From: Micromonospora sp. WMMD961
GTDB taxonomy: Bacteria; Actinomycetota; Actinomycetes; Mycobacteriales; Micromonosporaceae
DNA: 64,000 bases
Direction of reading: 5' to 3'
NCBI RefSeq assembly: GCF_029626145.1
Contig: NZ_JARUBJ010000002.1
Coordinates: forward strand, 5,491,501-5,555,500
Made by a program: the position numbers and the translations under genes. Below, in pieces: positions 1-8,476 of the stretch. The notes beneath the pieces were generated by a model. It worked only from the letters and a program-made list of their open reading frames with translations, was not told where the DNA came from and searched no databases. Numbering within the stretch: position 1 is the first letter of the stretch; every line of letters starts with the position of its first letter.

Positions 1-1
1 C

Positions 2-874
2 GAGGCCCTGGAGACCCCGGGCGGACCTGGCCTGGCGCTGCGCGCCCAGCACGTGGTCTTCGACCGGTTGGTCTACCGCAAGCTGCGCGCCGCGCTCGGC
101 GGGCGGTGCCGGGACGCGATCTCCGGCGGCGCGCCGCTCGGCGCGCGGCTCGGGCACTTCTTCCGCGGTATCGGCGTGACGGTCCTGGAGGGCTACGGCC
201 TCACCGAGACCTCGCCCGCCGCCGCGGCGAACCTCCCCACCGGCACCCGGATCGGCACCGTCGGTCGCCCGCTGCCCGGAGTGACCGTCCGCATCGAGGA
301 CGACGGCGAGATCCTGATCTCCGGCGAGCTGGTCTTCCAGGGTTACTGGCGCAACGAGACGGCGACCGCCGAGACGATCAGCGCCGACGGCTGGTTCCGC
401 ACCGGTGACCTGGGCAACCTCGACTCGGACGGCTACCTGAGCATCACCGGCCGCAAGAAGGAGCTGATCGTCACCGCCGGCGGCAAGAACGTCGCCCCGG
501 CGGTGCTGGAGGACCTGGTCCGGGCGCACCCGTTGATCAGCCAGTGTGTCGTGGTCGGTGACGGCAAACCGTTCATCGCGGCACTCGTCACGGTCGACGA
601 GGAGGCGCTGCCGACCTGGCTGGAGGGCACCGGCCTGCCCGCCGACACCTCCGTCGAGCAACTGCGTGAGCACGAGGGCCTGCGCAGCGAGATCCAGGCC
701 GCGATCGACACCGCGAACCAGGCCGTCTCCAAGGCCGAGGCGATCAAGGTGTTCCGGGTCCTGCCCCACGACTTCACCGAGGCGACCGGCGAGTTGACCC
801 CGTCGCTCAAGGTCAAGCGCCAGGTTGTCCACAAGACGTACGCGGCGGAGATCGCCGATATCTACCGAGGCTGA
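2..874 (+). CDS. fadD: Long-chain fatty acyl-CoA ligase, C-terminal part (5' end outside window)
   Basis: The reading frame is open from the first bases of the window, so the true start lies upstream. It belongs to the AMP-forming ANL superfamily that activates fatty acids with ATP and CoA. Visible motifs are ISGGAPL, the acyl-adenylate motif EGYGLTETSP, the hinge region with WFRTGDLG and GRKKELIVTAGGKNVAP, and a C-terminal catalytic lysine region (ELTPSLKVKR). This matches the bacterial FadD15-type long-chain enzymes of about 600 residues, of which roughly the last 290 are present. It is followed after 14 nt by a sensor kinase gene that appears to have its own promoter. In mycobacteria fadD15 also lies beside pimB, which supports orthology. 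The family is secure. Substrate chain length cannot be told from this part. Confidence 0.93.
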   Translation, partial: EALETPGGPGLALRAQHVVFDRLVYRKLRAALGGRCRDAISGGAPLGARLGHFFRGIGVTVLEGYGLTETSPAAAANLPTGTRIGTVGRPLPGVTVRIEDDGEILISGELVFQGYWRNETATAETISADGWFRTGDLGNLDSDGYLSITGRKKELIVTAGGKNVAPAVLEDLVRAHPLISQCVVVGDGKPFIAALVTVDEEALPTWLEGTGLPADTSVEQLREHEGLRSEIQAAIDTANQAVSKAEAIKVFRVLPHDFTEATGELTPSLKVKRQVVHKTYAAEIADIYRG

Positions 875-875
875 C

Positions 876-881
876 TACCAT
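876..881 (+). promoter_or_regulatory. -10 box TACCAT, leaderless promoter of the sensor kinase
   Basis: TACCAT is followed by 7 nt and then the GTG start at 889. This TAnnnT-N7-start layout is typical of leaderless actinobacterial mRNAs, and no Shine-Dalgarno sequence is present. The box lies just past the fadD stop, so the kinase can be transcribed on its own. Confidence 0.55.
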
Positions 882-888
882 CCGTCAC

Positions 889-2580
889 GTGCCCGCATCC
901 ACAGCCACCGCACCACACCCGCATCCCCTCGCCGCGGCCGCTCGCCTGGTGATGCTGGCGCTGATCGCCGTCCTGACCCTGTTCGCCACCCGCGACGTCG
1001 CCCAGCTGTGGTGGATCGCCTTGCTGGCGGTGGCCGGGCTGCCGTCCCTGCTGGCCCCCCAGCACCGGCTGATCGCGCCGCTGAGCAGGGTGGCGGAGGT
1101 GGTGGTGCTGGGTCTGGCCGCGAGCCACGTGGCGGCGGTCGCGTCGATCGGCGGCACGGTCGGCGGGCTCGGCGCCTCGGCGATACTGCCCTACCTGGCG
1201 GTCCCGGTGACCGTCACCGCGCTGCGCCGACGCTTTCGTGAGGGCACCGCCCTGCTCGCGGTCACCGCCGCCACTCTGCTGGCCAGCGGCGCCCTGACCC
1301 GGGTCGGCGGAGGAATCCAGCTCGGCCAGCCGGGTTACCTCGCGGTCTGCGCGCAGTGGCTGATCCTGGCGGCGCTCGGGCTCTACGCCGCCGGCACCCT
1401 GCACCGGGTGATGGCGGTCCGCGGCGAGGGCAAACCCCAGCCGTACGCCGAGGCCACCCGACTGCTGACCCAGCTGCGGACGGTGGCCCGGCAGTTGCCC
1501 GGCGCCACCCTCGACCCGGGAGGCATCTCCGAGCACCTGCTGGAGGAGTTGCGCACGGTGGCCCAGGCCGACCGGGGCGCGGTGCTGTCGGCCAGTGGCG
1601 GCGGCCGGCTCGTGGTGCTCGCCCAGGCCGGCGTCGACCGGGTGGACTGGGAGACGACGTTGGACGCGGACTCGGCGATCGCCGACGCCTGGGCCAGCCA
1701 GCAGGCCACGACGGCCGCGCGGTCACAGTCGCGCTCGCACCGTGGCGGTGACGTGTCCGCGCTGATCGTCCCGCTGGTCGCCGGGGTACGCACGGTGGGA
1801 CTGGTGGTGCTGGAGGCGGACGCCGCGCAGGCGTACCCGCCGCCGGTGGTGTCCCGGGTGACCGCGCTGACCCGCCCGGCCGCGCTGCGGCTGGAGGCGG
1901 CGCTGCTGTTCGACGAGGTCCGTTCGCTGGCCACCAACGAGGAGCGGCAGCGGCTGGCCCGGGAGATCCACGACGGGGTGGCACAGGAGTTGGTGATGGT
2001 CGGCTACGGCATCGACAACGCCATGGCCACCGTCTTCGACGACGCGGACGAGACCGCCGAGGCCCTGCGTACGCTGCGCGCCGAGGTGACCCGGGTGATC
2101 CAGGAGCTGCGGTTGAGCCTCTTCGAGCTGCGCAGCGAGGTGGACCGGCAGGGTGGGCTGGCCGCGGCGATCGCCGAGTACGCCCGCACCGTGGGCGCGT
2201 CCGGCGGGTTGCGGGTGCACCTCTCGTTGGACGAGTCCACCGCTCGGCTGCCGGCGGCCACCGAGGCCGAGTTGCTGCGCATCGCGCAGGAGGCGGTGAC
2301 CAACGCGCGCAAGCACGCCGGAGCCTCGAATTTGTGGGTCACGTGTGAGGTCGACCCCCCGTATGCACAAATAGAAGTGTCGGATGACGGTCAGGGGATG
2401 GCTGACCAGCGCCCCGACGGACGGTACGGTCTTGCGATCATGGCCGAGAGGGCGGAACGTATCCGGGGCCGGTTGGAGATCAGGCCGCGGCAACCGAGCG
2501 GCACGACCGTGGCGGTGGTTCTCGGTTCCTCGTCCCGGCGCGACAACGTGCGCGACAGCGCAGCACCAGAAGGGGAGTAA
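889..2580 (+). CDS. Membrane sensor histidine kinase with GAF domain (NarL/DesK class)
   Basis: A 563-residue two-component sensor kinase. Residues about 15-170 form several hydrophobic membrane segments. Residues about 205-345 look like a GAF domain. The dimerisation/phospho-acceptor domain is HisKA_3 type, with the phosphorylated histidine at about residue 361 in REIHDGVAQE. A HATPase domain follows, with N box EAVTNARKHAG, G1 motif DDGQGM and GRYGLAIMAERA. The next gene, 7 nt downstream, is a NarL/LuxR response regulator, so the two very probably form a pair. The GTG start is chosen because it follows the -10 box at 876-881 at leaderless spacing. The signal sensed is unknown. There is no heme or Fe-S cysteine motif, so a DevS-like oxygen sensor is not indicated. 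Confidence 0.9.
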   Translation: MPASTATAPHPHPLAAAARLVMLALIAVLTLFATRDVAQLWWIALLAVAGLPSLLAPQHRLIAPLSRVAEVVVLGLAASHVAAVASIGGTVGGLGASAILPYLAVPVTVTALRRRFREGTALLAVTAATLLASGALTRVGGGIQLGQPGYLAVCAQWLILAALGLYAAGTLHRVMAVRGEGKPQPYAEATRLLTQLRTVARQLPGATLDPGGISEHLLEELRTVAQADRGAVLSASGGGRLVVLAQAGVDRVDWETTLDADSAIADAWASQQATTAARSQSRSHRGGDVSALIVPLVAGVRTVGLVVLEADAAQAYPPPVVSRVTALTRPAALRLEAALLFDEVRSLATNEERQRLAREIHDGVAQELVMVGYGIDNAMATVFDDADETAEALRTLRAEVTRVIQELRLSLFELRSEVDRQGGLAAAIAEYARTVGASGGLRVHLSLDESTARLPAATEAELLRIAQEAVTNARKHAGASNLWVTCEVDPPYAQIEVSDDGQGMADQRPDGRYGLAIMAERAERIRGRLEIRPRQPSGTTVAVVLGSSSRRDNVRDSAAPEGE

Positions 2581-2587
2581 CCCGAGG

Positions 2588-3256
2588 ATGACCACAAGTC
2601 CGACACCGGCCACCCGCACCAAGGTCCTCCTTGTCGACGATCACGACCTGATTCGCAAGGGCCTGCGGCACGCCTTCGAGCGCGACCGCCAGTTCGAGGT
2701 CGTCGGTGAGGCGGCCACGGCGGCCGAGGGTGTACGCCAGGCCGGCGCCCTGCAGCCGGACGTGGTGATCATGGATCTGCGGCTGCCCGACGGCAGCGGC
2801 CTGGAGGCCACCCGCGCGCTGCGCAAGTCCAGCGCGTCGATGGGCATCGTGGTGCTGACCATGTACGCCGGCGACGACCAGCTCTTCGGCGCCCTGGAGG
2901 CCGGTGCGAGCGCCTTCGTGCCGAAGACCGCCCCGGCCGACGAGGTGGTGGCCGCCGCGCGGCACGCCGCCTCGTCCCCCAGCGCGTTCACCGCCGCCGA
3001 CCTGGCCGAGGCGATGAAGCGTCGGCTCGCCCCGTCCGGCCCGCAGTTGTCGCCCCGGGAGGGGCAGGTGCTGCGGTTGCTCGCTGACGGGATGAGCGTG
3101 GCGGGCATCGCCAAGCAGCTGTTCGTCAGCGAGTCCACGGCCAAGACGCACATCTCGAAGCTCTACGAGAAGCTCGGCGCGGCCAACCGGGCTCAGGCCC
3201 TGATGACCGCGCTCCGACTCGGCCTGCTCGAGGCACCGGACGCGCCCAAGTTCTGA
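2588..3256 (+). CDS. LuxR/NarL-family response regulator
   Basis: A 222-residue response regulator, partner of the upstream kinase. The receiver domain (about residues 12-125) has the acidic pair in LLVDDHD, the phospho-acceptor Asp63 in IMDLRLPDGSG, the conserved Thr in VLTMYAG and the Lys in FVPKTAP. The C-terminal LuxR helix-turn-helix (about 150-215) reads LSPREGQVLRLLADG and SESTAKTHISKLYEKL. The ATG at 2588 is preferred over upstream in-frame starts because it begins the receiver directly and stands 7 nt after the kinase stop, which suggests translational coupling. A hairpin at 3263-3279 follows the stop. The target genes are unknown. Confidence 0.93.
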   Translation: MTTSPTPATRTKVLLVDDHDLIRKGLRHAFERDRQFEVVGEAATAAEGVRQAGALQPDVVIMDLRLPDGSGLEATRALRKSSASMGIVVLTMYAGDDQLFGALEAGASAFVPKTAPADEVVAAARHAASSPSAFTAADLAEAMKRRLAPSGPQLSPREGQVLRLLADGMSVAGIAKQLFVSESTAKTHISKLYEKLGAANRAQALMTALRLGLLEAPDAPKF

Positions 3257-3262
3257 CCTGTC

Positions 3263-3279
3263 CCCGCTCGTCGAGCGGG
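3263..3279 (+). terminator. Short GC hairpin after the response regulator
   Basis: CCCGCTC and GAGCGGG form a 7-bp stem with a 3-nt loop, starting 7 nt after the stop codon. There is no T tract, so termination is inferred only from position. Confidence 0.45.
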
Positions 3280-3365
3280 ACGTCGCGGCCGATGGTCCGC
3301 GCCAGCTTCGGCCCGGCGCGGACCGTCGCGCATCGACCGACGTCGGCGGGCAACCTCCGGCGCGC

Positions 3366-3371
3366 TATGGT
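3366..3371 (+). promoter_or_regulatory. Candidate -10 box TATGGT for the methyltransferase/GGDEF-EAL operon
   Basis: TATGGT lies in the 188-nt gap before the methyltransferase gene. It would give a leader of about 65 nt containing a small stem (GCGGGT 3384-3389 with ACCCGC 3397-3402) and the ribosome site GAGGGG at 3432-3437. Confidence 0.4.
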
Positions 3372-3444
3372 CTGGCGTGCCTGGCGGGTGCACAATACCC
3401 GCGCGGGCGACGACGCCCACGTCGAGGACTCGAGGGGTTGACGC

Positions 3445-4254
3445 ATGCAGCGGCCGGACTGGGCACCCGACACCATCGACATCGAGCGCCCGAGCGTCGC
3501 GCGGATGTACGACTACTACCTCGGTGGTTCGCACAACTTCGCCGCCGACCGGGCCGCGGCGCAGGCGATGGTCGCGGCGGTGCCCGAGGCACCGCTGATG
3601 GCACAGGCCAACCGGGCGTTCCTGCGCCGGGCCGTGCACCACCTCGCCGAGGCCGGGATCCGGCAGTTCCTGGACATCGGTTCGGGCATCCCGACCGTCG
3701 GCAACGTGCACGAGATCGCCCAGCGGCTCGACCCGCAGTCGCGGGTGGTCTACGTGGACGTCGACCCGGTGGCGGTGGCGCACAGCCGCGAGATCCTCGC
3801 CGGCAACGAACGGGCGGTGGTCGTGCAGGAGGACCTGCGGCGCCCGGAGGCGATCCTGGCCCACCCGGACGTCCGCAAGCTGCTCGACCTGAGCCAACCG
3901 GTGGCCGTGATGGTCGTGGCCGTCCTGCACTTCGTCTCCGACGACGACCGGCCGGCGGAGCTGCTGCGGACGCTACGGGACGCGTTGGCGCCCGGCAGCT
4001 ACCTGGTGCTGTCGCAGGCCAGCGACGACGGGCGCAGCGACGACGAACGCGCCGAGGCCGAGCGGGTCTACCGGCGCACCGACAGCCCGCTGTGGGTGCG
4101 CAGCCGCGCCGAGCTGACCGCGCTCTTCGACGGGTTCGAGCTGCTCGATCCCGGCGTGGTCTGGGTGCCCGAGTGGCGACCGGACACCCCGGAGAGCGCG
4201 GAGGACGCCGAGCGCGCGGTCTTCATGGGCGGCGTCGGGCGGCTCGGTGGCTGA
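3445..4254 (+). CDS. SAM-dependent methyltransferase, DUF574 (Methyltransf_19) family
   Basis: A 269-residue protein of the actinobacterial S-adenosylmethionine-dependent methyltransferase family once called DUF574. Diagnostic features are the N-terminal SVARMYDYYLGG segment, the SAM-binding loop FLDIGSGIPT, the acidic strand end VVYVDVDPVAV and the later VMVVAVLHFVSD. Members are abundant in Streptomyces and relatives, and their substrates are mostly unknown. The start ATG has a clear ribosome site (GAGGGG, 7 nt spacing). The 3' end overlaps the start of the next gene, a cyclic-di-GMP enzyme, by 8 nt. The two are therefore one operon and probably translationally coupled. No substrate can be assigned. 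Confidence 0.88.
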   Translation: MQRPDWAPDTIDIERPSVARMYDYYLGGSHNFAADRAAAQAMVAAVPEAPLMAQANRAFLRRAVHHLAEAGIRQFLDIGSGIPTVGNVHEIAQRLDPQSRVVYVDVDPVAVAHSREILAGNERAVVVQEDLRRPEAILAHPDVRKLLDLSQPVAVMVVAVLHFVSDDDRPAELLRTLRDALAPGSYLVLSQASDDGRSDDERAEAERVYRRTDSPLWVRSRAELTALFDGFELLDPGVVWVPEWRPDTPESAEDAERAVFMGGVGRLGG

Positions 4255-5992
4255 GCCGCCCGCGGTGACCTCCCACCCGGGCACGTTCGCTCGTGCCTGG
4301 GCGAAGGCGGTCTCCGGGACCAGCTACCTGCCGATGACGCAGGCCCAGCTGGAAACCCTCCTGGACCGGCTCACCGGGCAACTGGCCGGCGCGTTGCTGA
4401 CCGAGCCGTTCGACCTGCGTGCCGGGCACCGGGTCGGTGCCGAGTTGGTCGCCGCGCACATCGCCTCGGCGGAGGGTCTCGGCCGTACCGTCGAGGTCAT
4501 CCAGCTCCGCCTGGTGCGCGACCTGGGTCTGGTGGCCGAGGACGTCGAGGACCGGATGGCCCGGCTGCTCGCCGCCGTGGCGACCGGCTACGCCCGCGCG
4601 CTGCGCGACCGGACGCTCGACGAGCAGGAGTCCATCCGCCGGGCCGCGATGAGGGCCCGTACGCAGGCCGAGAGGGCGCTGCGGGCAAGCGAGGCCCGGT
4701 TCCGCCACCAGGCCACCCACGACCCGCTCACCGGCCTGCCCAACCGGACGCTGTTCACCGAGCGGCTCGCCGCCGCGCTGAACGAGCCGGGTCGGGGAGC
4801 GCAACGCGTCGGGGTGTGCTTCCTGGACCTGGACCGCTTCAAGGTCGTGAACGACACCCTGGGGCACCAGGTGGGCGACCAACTGCTGGTCACGGTGGCC
4901 GAACGGTTGTCCAAGGCCATGGGTGAGGACCTGGTGGCCCGCCTCGGCGGGGACGAGTTCGTGATCCTGGTGGAGCGCAGCGGCGGCACCGACGCGATGG
5001 TGACGGTGGCCGAGACCGCGCTGGCCGCGATCCGGACACCGGCCCTGGTCGACGGGCACGACCTGCAGATCTCGGCGAGCATCGGCATCGTCGAGCGTCA
5101 GGTCGCCGGGGCCAACCCCAGTGACCTGATGCGGGCCGCCGACAGCACCCTGCACTGGGCGAAGGCCGCCGGTGGGGCACGTTGGGCGCTCTACGACGCC
5201 GAGCGCAACCAACGTGAACTGGCCCGCTACGCGCTCTCCGCCGCCATCCCGGCCGCCCTGGAGCGGGGCGAGTTCTACCTCGACTACCAGCCGCTGACCT
5301 CACTGCGCGACGGCAGCCTGATCGGCGTCGAGGCGCTGGTCCGCTGGCGTCACCCGGAGCTGGGGGTGCTGCGGCCGGACAGCTTCATCGGGTTGGCCGA
5401 GGAGACCGGCCTGATCGTGCAGCTCGGCGGGTGGGTGCTGGCCGAGGCGTGCCGCGAGGCGGAGGCCTGGTCGGCCGGTGGCGCGACGGCACCGTTCGTC
5501 AGCGTCAACCTGGCGGTGCGCCAGGTGCACCGGCCCGGCCTGGTGCAGGAGGTCCGCGCTCTGCTGCGGCAGACCGGCCTGCCACCGGAGCGGCTGCAAC
5601 TGGAGATCACCGAGAGCACGATGATGAGCACCGCGAAGGAGCCGGTGCGCGCCCTGCGGGTGCTGGCCGACCTCGGGGTACGGATCGCCATCGACGACTT
5701 CGGCACCGGCTACAGCAACCTGGCGTACCTGCGGGACCTGCCGGTGACCGAACTGAAGGTGGCCGGGGAGTTCGTGGCCGGACTGCGGTCGCCGTCGGTC
5801 GGGCGTACCGACGAGCGGATCCTCGCCTCCCTGGTCTCGCTGGCGCACGCGCTGGACCTGACGGTCACCGCCGAGGGGGTGGAGACCGCCGGGCAGGCCG
5901 AACGGTTGCGAGCCATCGGCTGCGACGCCGCCCAGGGCTGGCACTTCGGCCGCCCGGCCCCTGCCGACCGCATCCTCGCCCGCATCCGCTGA
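4247..5992 (+). CDS. GGDEF-EAL cyclic-di-GMP turnover protein
   Basis: A 581-residue cytoplasmic protein with no membrane segment. The first 150 residues form a helical region that ends in a probable signalling helix. The GGDEF domain follows (signature GGDEF at 234-238, intact), so diguanylate cyclase activity is possible. The product-inhibition site normally written RxxD reads MGED, so feedback control is probably lost. The EAL domain keeps Glu362 (GVEALVRW), the Asn in SVNLAV, the Glu in LEITEST, the Asp pair in AIDDFGTGYS, Lys504, AEGVET and the Gln in AQGWHFGRP. However, the usual LKID reads LKVA. Phosphodiesterase activity looks likely but not certain. The GTG start overlaps the methyltransferase stop. 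Confidence 0.9.
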   Translation: MAEPPAVTSHPGTFARAWAKAVSGTSYLPMTQAQLETLLDRLTGQLAGALLTEPFDLRAGHRVGAELVAAHIASAEGLGRTVEVIQLRLVRDLGLVAEDVEDRMARLLAAVATGYARALRDRTLDEQESIRRAAMRARTQAERALRASEARFRHQATHDPLTGLPNRTLFTERLAAALNEPGRGAQRVGVCFLDLDRFKVVNDTLGHQVGDQLLVTVAERLSKAMGEDLVARLGGDEFVILVERSGGTDAMVTVAETALAAIRTPALVDGHDLQISASIGIVERQVAGANPSDLMRAADSTLHWAKAAGGARWALYDAERNQRELARYALSAAIPAALERGEFYLDYQPLTSLRDGSLIGVEALVRWRHPELGVLRPDSFIGLAEETGLIVQLGGWVLAEACREAEAWSAGGATAPFVSVNLAVRQVHRPGLVQEVRALLRQTGLPPERLQLEITESTMMSTAKEPVRALRVLADLGVRIAIDDFGTGYSNLAYLRDLPVTELKVAGEFVAGLRSPSVGRTDERILASLVSLAHALDLTVTAEGVETAGQAERLRAIGCDAAQGWHFGRPAPADRILARIR

Positions 5993-6065
5993 CCCGTCCG
6001 GGCCCGCGCTGGGCTGGCCGCCCGCGCTGGCCGGCCACCGCTCCGGGTTGGTCATCACGGGCGGC

Positions 6066-6104
6066 GTAGACAGCGTCTACGGCCAACTGGTAGACAGTGT
6101 CTAT
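6066..6104 (+). promoter_or_regulatory. Twin TetR operators overlapping a leaderless promoter
   Basis: Two 15-bp palindromes lie 24 bp apart: GTAGACAGCGTCTAC (6066-6080) and GTAGACAGTGTCTAT (6090-6104). The TAGACA in the first (6067-6072) is one base from a consensus -35 (TTGACA). The TAGACA in the second (6091-6096), 18 bp later, is placed as a -10 with the ATG 6 nt further on. A repressor bound to both would cover the whole promoter and the start codon, so autoregulation is strongly suggested. Confidence 0.75.
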
Positions 6105-6687
6105 GGACGTGGACGAGACCGGGTTGCGGGCGCGACTGGTGGCCGTCGGAGTGGACCTGGTGCTGCGCGAGGGCCAGTCGGCGGTGTCGCTGCGGGAGAT
6201 CGCCCGCCGGGCCGGCGTCTCGCACGGCGCGCCGCGCCGCTACTTCCCGACCCACGTCGACCTGCTCTCCGCCATCGCCCGCGAGGGCTTCGCGGATCTC
6301 ACCGCCCGCGTCGAGAAGACGATGCGCGACGTCGACCCGGACCCGCGTACCCGCCTGACCGCGCTGGCCCGGACGTACCTGGACTTCGCGGCGGCCCATC
6401 GCGGCATGTTCGAGTTGATGTTCCGCCACGACCTGCTGGACAGTGGCCGGCTACGGCTGCGGGAGACGAGCCTCCCGCTGTTCGCCGTGCTGGCCGACCT
6501 GGTGGCCCAGGTACGCCGACCGACCGACGCGCCCGCGCCGGTGCTCGCCGGCGCGCTCTGGGCCAACCTGCACGGCATCGCCCAGCTCTGGGCCTGGGGC
6601 AGCCTGCCGCTGGCCACCGGCGCCACCGACGACGACGCCCTGGTACGCGCCACGCTCGACGCCCACCTCGGCCCGACCCCCGCCTGA
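6103..6687 (+). CDS. TetR-family transcriptional regulator
   Basis: A 194-residue one-component repressor. The N-terminal helix-turn-helix shows VSLREIARRAGVSHGAPRRYF, the typical TetR signature. The C-terminal ligand-binding half has the LARTYLDFAAAHRGMFELMF pattern common to the TetR_C_33/WHG type. The ATG at 6103 is chosen because the operator/promoter layout puts the transcription start at or next to it. GTG at 6097 is an alternative that would lie inside the operator. The next gene, an acyltransferase, starts 19 nt after the stop and is probably co-transcribed, so lipid or acyl compounds are possible ligands. That last point is inference. Confidence 0.9.
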   Translation: MDVDETGLRARLVAVGVDLVLREGQSAVSLREIARRAGVSHGAPRRYFPTHVDLLSAIAREGFADLTARVEKTMRDVDPDPRTRLTALARTYLDFAAAHRGMFELMFRHDLLDSGRLRLRETSLPLFAVLADLVAQVRRPTDAPAPVLAGALWANLHGIAQLWAWGSLPLATGATDDDALVRATLDAHLGPTPA

Positions 6688-6706
6688 CCCCGACCCCGGA
6701 GGACAC

Positions 6707-7378
6707 GTGCCCCTGCTGTACGACCTCACCAAGCTGACCGTCGGCACCGCGCTGCGGCTCGGCTGGCGGCCCCACGTGGAAGGGCTGGAGCACCTGCCCC
6801 GGCACGGAGGCGCGATCCTCGCCAGCAATCACCTCTCCGTTGCCGACGAGCTGTTCCTCGTCACCGCGACACCCCGCCACGTGACCTTCTGGGCCAAGGC
6901 CGAGTACTTCACCGGTCGCGGTCCGGGCGGCTGGCTCAACCGGCAGATTGTCGCCGGCATGGGCGCCATCCGGGTCGACCGCGCCGACGGGCGGGCCGCC
7001 CTGCGCGCCCTCGACGCCGCCGTACCGGTGCTGCGCTCCGGCGGCCTGGTCGCCGTCTACCCGGAGGGCACCCGCTCCCCCGACGGGCGGCTCTACCGGG
7101 GCCGGGTCGGGATGACCCGACTGGCCCGCGACGCCGAGGTGCCCATCATCCCGGTCGGCGTGCTCGGCACCGCCGAGGTGCTGCCGGTCGACGCGCGACT
7201 GCCCCGCCGCCACCCGGTCACGCTGCGGTTCGGCCCGCCCATCCCGGTCGCCGATCGGATCACCGGGCCCCGCGACATCAGGACGATCACCGACGAGGTG
7301 ATGGCCGCGATCCAGAAGCTGACCGGCCAGGAGTACGTGCCGAGCTACGCCCTCAGGCGGGAGGACCCGGCCGCCTGA
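6707..7378 (+). CDS. 1-acylglycerol-3-phosphate O-acyltransferase family protein (PlsC)
   Basis: A 223-residue lysophospholipid acyltransferase-type enzyme, which normally transfers an acyl chain to lysophosphatidic acid or a related acceptor at the membrane. Block I is SNHLSVADEL (NHxxxxD catalytic pair), block II includes GGWLNRQIVAGMGAIRVDR, block III is VAVYPEGTRSPDG and block IV is PIIPVGVLG. The GTG start has a ribosome site (GGAGGA at about 6698-6703). In-frame sequence continues upstream, but that region is the tetR gene in another frame. The gene probably belongs to the TetR-controlled unit. Its exact acceptor is not evident. Confidence 0.9.
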   Translation: MPLLYDLTKLTVGTALRLGWRPHVEGLEHLPRHGGAILASNHLSVADELFLVTATPRHVTFWAKAEYFTGRGPGGWLNRQIVAGMGAIRVDRADGRAALRALDAAVPVLRSGGLVAVYPEGTRSPDGRLYRGRVGMTRLARDAEVPIIPVGVLGTAEVLPVDARLPRRHPVTLRFGPPIPVADRITGPRDIRTITDEVMAAIQKLTGQEYVPSYALRREDPAA

Positions 7379-7489
7379 GCCGGGCTCGGTTGACGCATCT
7401 GATCGTGTCCGGCGGAACACGGATTGGGACCCGATACGCAAGTTTCCCGGTTCCGAGTGGACGGGTCCATGCAGGACTCGGGAAGACGT

Positions 7490-7495
7490 TAACAT
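7490..7495 (+). promoter_or_regulatory. Candidate -10 box TAACAT for the secreted nuclease-like gene
   Basis: TAACAT lies 29 nt before the chosen GTG start. It predicts a short leader that contains the GGGGG ribosome site at 7515-7519. Confidence 0.4.
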
Positions 7496-7524
7496 TCGTC
7501 CAACGCCAATCAACGGGGGTGAAT

Positions 7525-8451
7525 GTGCGTATCTTGAAGAGCGCCCTGGTGGCCGCGACCGTCCTCACTGTCCTCTTGGCGAGTGCCGGTGTCAGCTCGG
7601 CAGCCGCCAACGTCAGCTACAACGTCTGGACCTGGAACGTGGCGGGTTGGACGATGCACCGCGGTTCCACCAGCAACGGTTTGATCAACGTGATCTCCAA
7701 TTCCATCCGGAACCGCTCGACGCATCTCGCCGCGCTCAATGAGCTGTGCTGGGGGCAGTACAAGGCGATCCAGGCGAATCTCCGCGCGTCCGGCTGGGGC
7801 GACGACGAGGAGAACTACTCGCGATTCGAGAGCACCAACGACACCGGCTGCGGTGGAGAGGAGTCCGGCATCGCCCTCTTCAGCAAGGCACCGATGGGCA
7901 CGGCCAACCGCATCGCCCTGCCGGACGACGGCCGCGTCGAGAAGCGGAAGCTGTTGTGCGCCCCGCTTGAGGCCCGACCACACCTCCGGTTCTGCACGAC
8001 CCATATCACCACGTCGAGCGAGACCATCGGGGGCAGCCCGATCAATCAGCAGCAACTAGACGCCGTCCGCGCTCACGTGGATGCGTTCAATGCTGCCGGC
8101 GACACCGTGATCATCGCCGGCGACTTCAATGCCCAGCCCAGCTACAACCGTCTGGACAAGTGGTATTCGTCATCCGTCAATACGGCGAACAACCCCAACA
8201 ACAGCGGCAGCCACCGCGAGCTTGACGATCGCGATTCGCGTTGCGTGGGCTACGGCGAGAACACCCAGGACGACGGGACCCCGGCCGGTCCGTGCGGGCC
8301 CGGCAAGAAGATCGATTTGATCTTCGTACGGGAGGACAAGATTGTGGGCGCCTACGACGGCGACTCGCTGAGCATTTCCACCAGCTGCGGCGGCGCATGT
8401 TCCGATCATCGGATCGTCATCGGAACGGTAACCGTGACCGTCGCCGGCTGA
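7525..8451 (+). CDS. Secreted endonuclease/exonuclease/phosphatase-family protein
   Basis: A 308-residue exported protein. Residues 1 to about 27 form a signal peptide (ILKSALVAATVLTVLLASAG, then an SSAAA cleavage region). The mature part has the EEP-fold pattern: WTWNVAGW near the start, the metal Glu in ALNELCW, the FCTTHIT strand, IIAGDFNAQPS, KIDLIFVRED and the final SDHRIVIG. This fits an extracellular DNase/RNase or a sphingomyelinase-like phosphodiesterase. GTG at 7525 is chosen over 7519 because the GGGGG site is then 5 nt away. Codons ending in A or T (aat, gat, att, tca) are clearly commoner than in neighbouring genes, which may mean recent acquisition. The six or more cysteines suit a secreted disulphide protein. 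Confidence 0.85.
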   Translation: MRILKSALVAATVLTVLLASAGVSSAAANVSYNVWTWNVAGWTMHRGSTSNGLINVISNSIRNRSTHLAALNELCWGQYKAIQANLRASGWGDDEENYSRFESTNDTGCGGEESGIALFSKAPMGTANRIALPDDGRVEKRKLLCAPLEARPHLRFCTTHITTSSETIGGSPINQQQLDAVRAHVDAFNAAGDTVIIAGDFNAQPSYNRLDKWYSSSVNTANNPNNSGSHRELDDRDSRCVGYGENTQDDGTPAGPCGPGKKIDLIFVREDKIVGAYDGDSLSISTSCGGACSDHRIVIGTVTVTVAG

Positions 8452-8476
8452 TCCATCCGATCGCGGGCGAGCCCGA

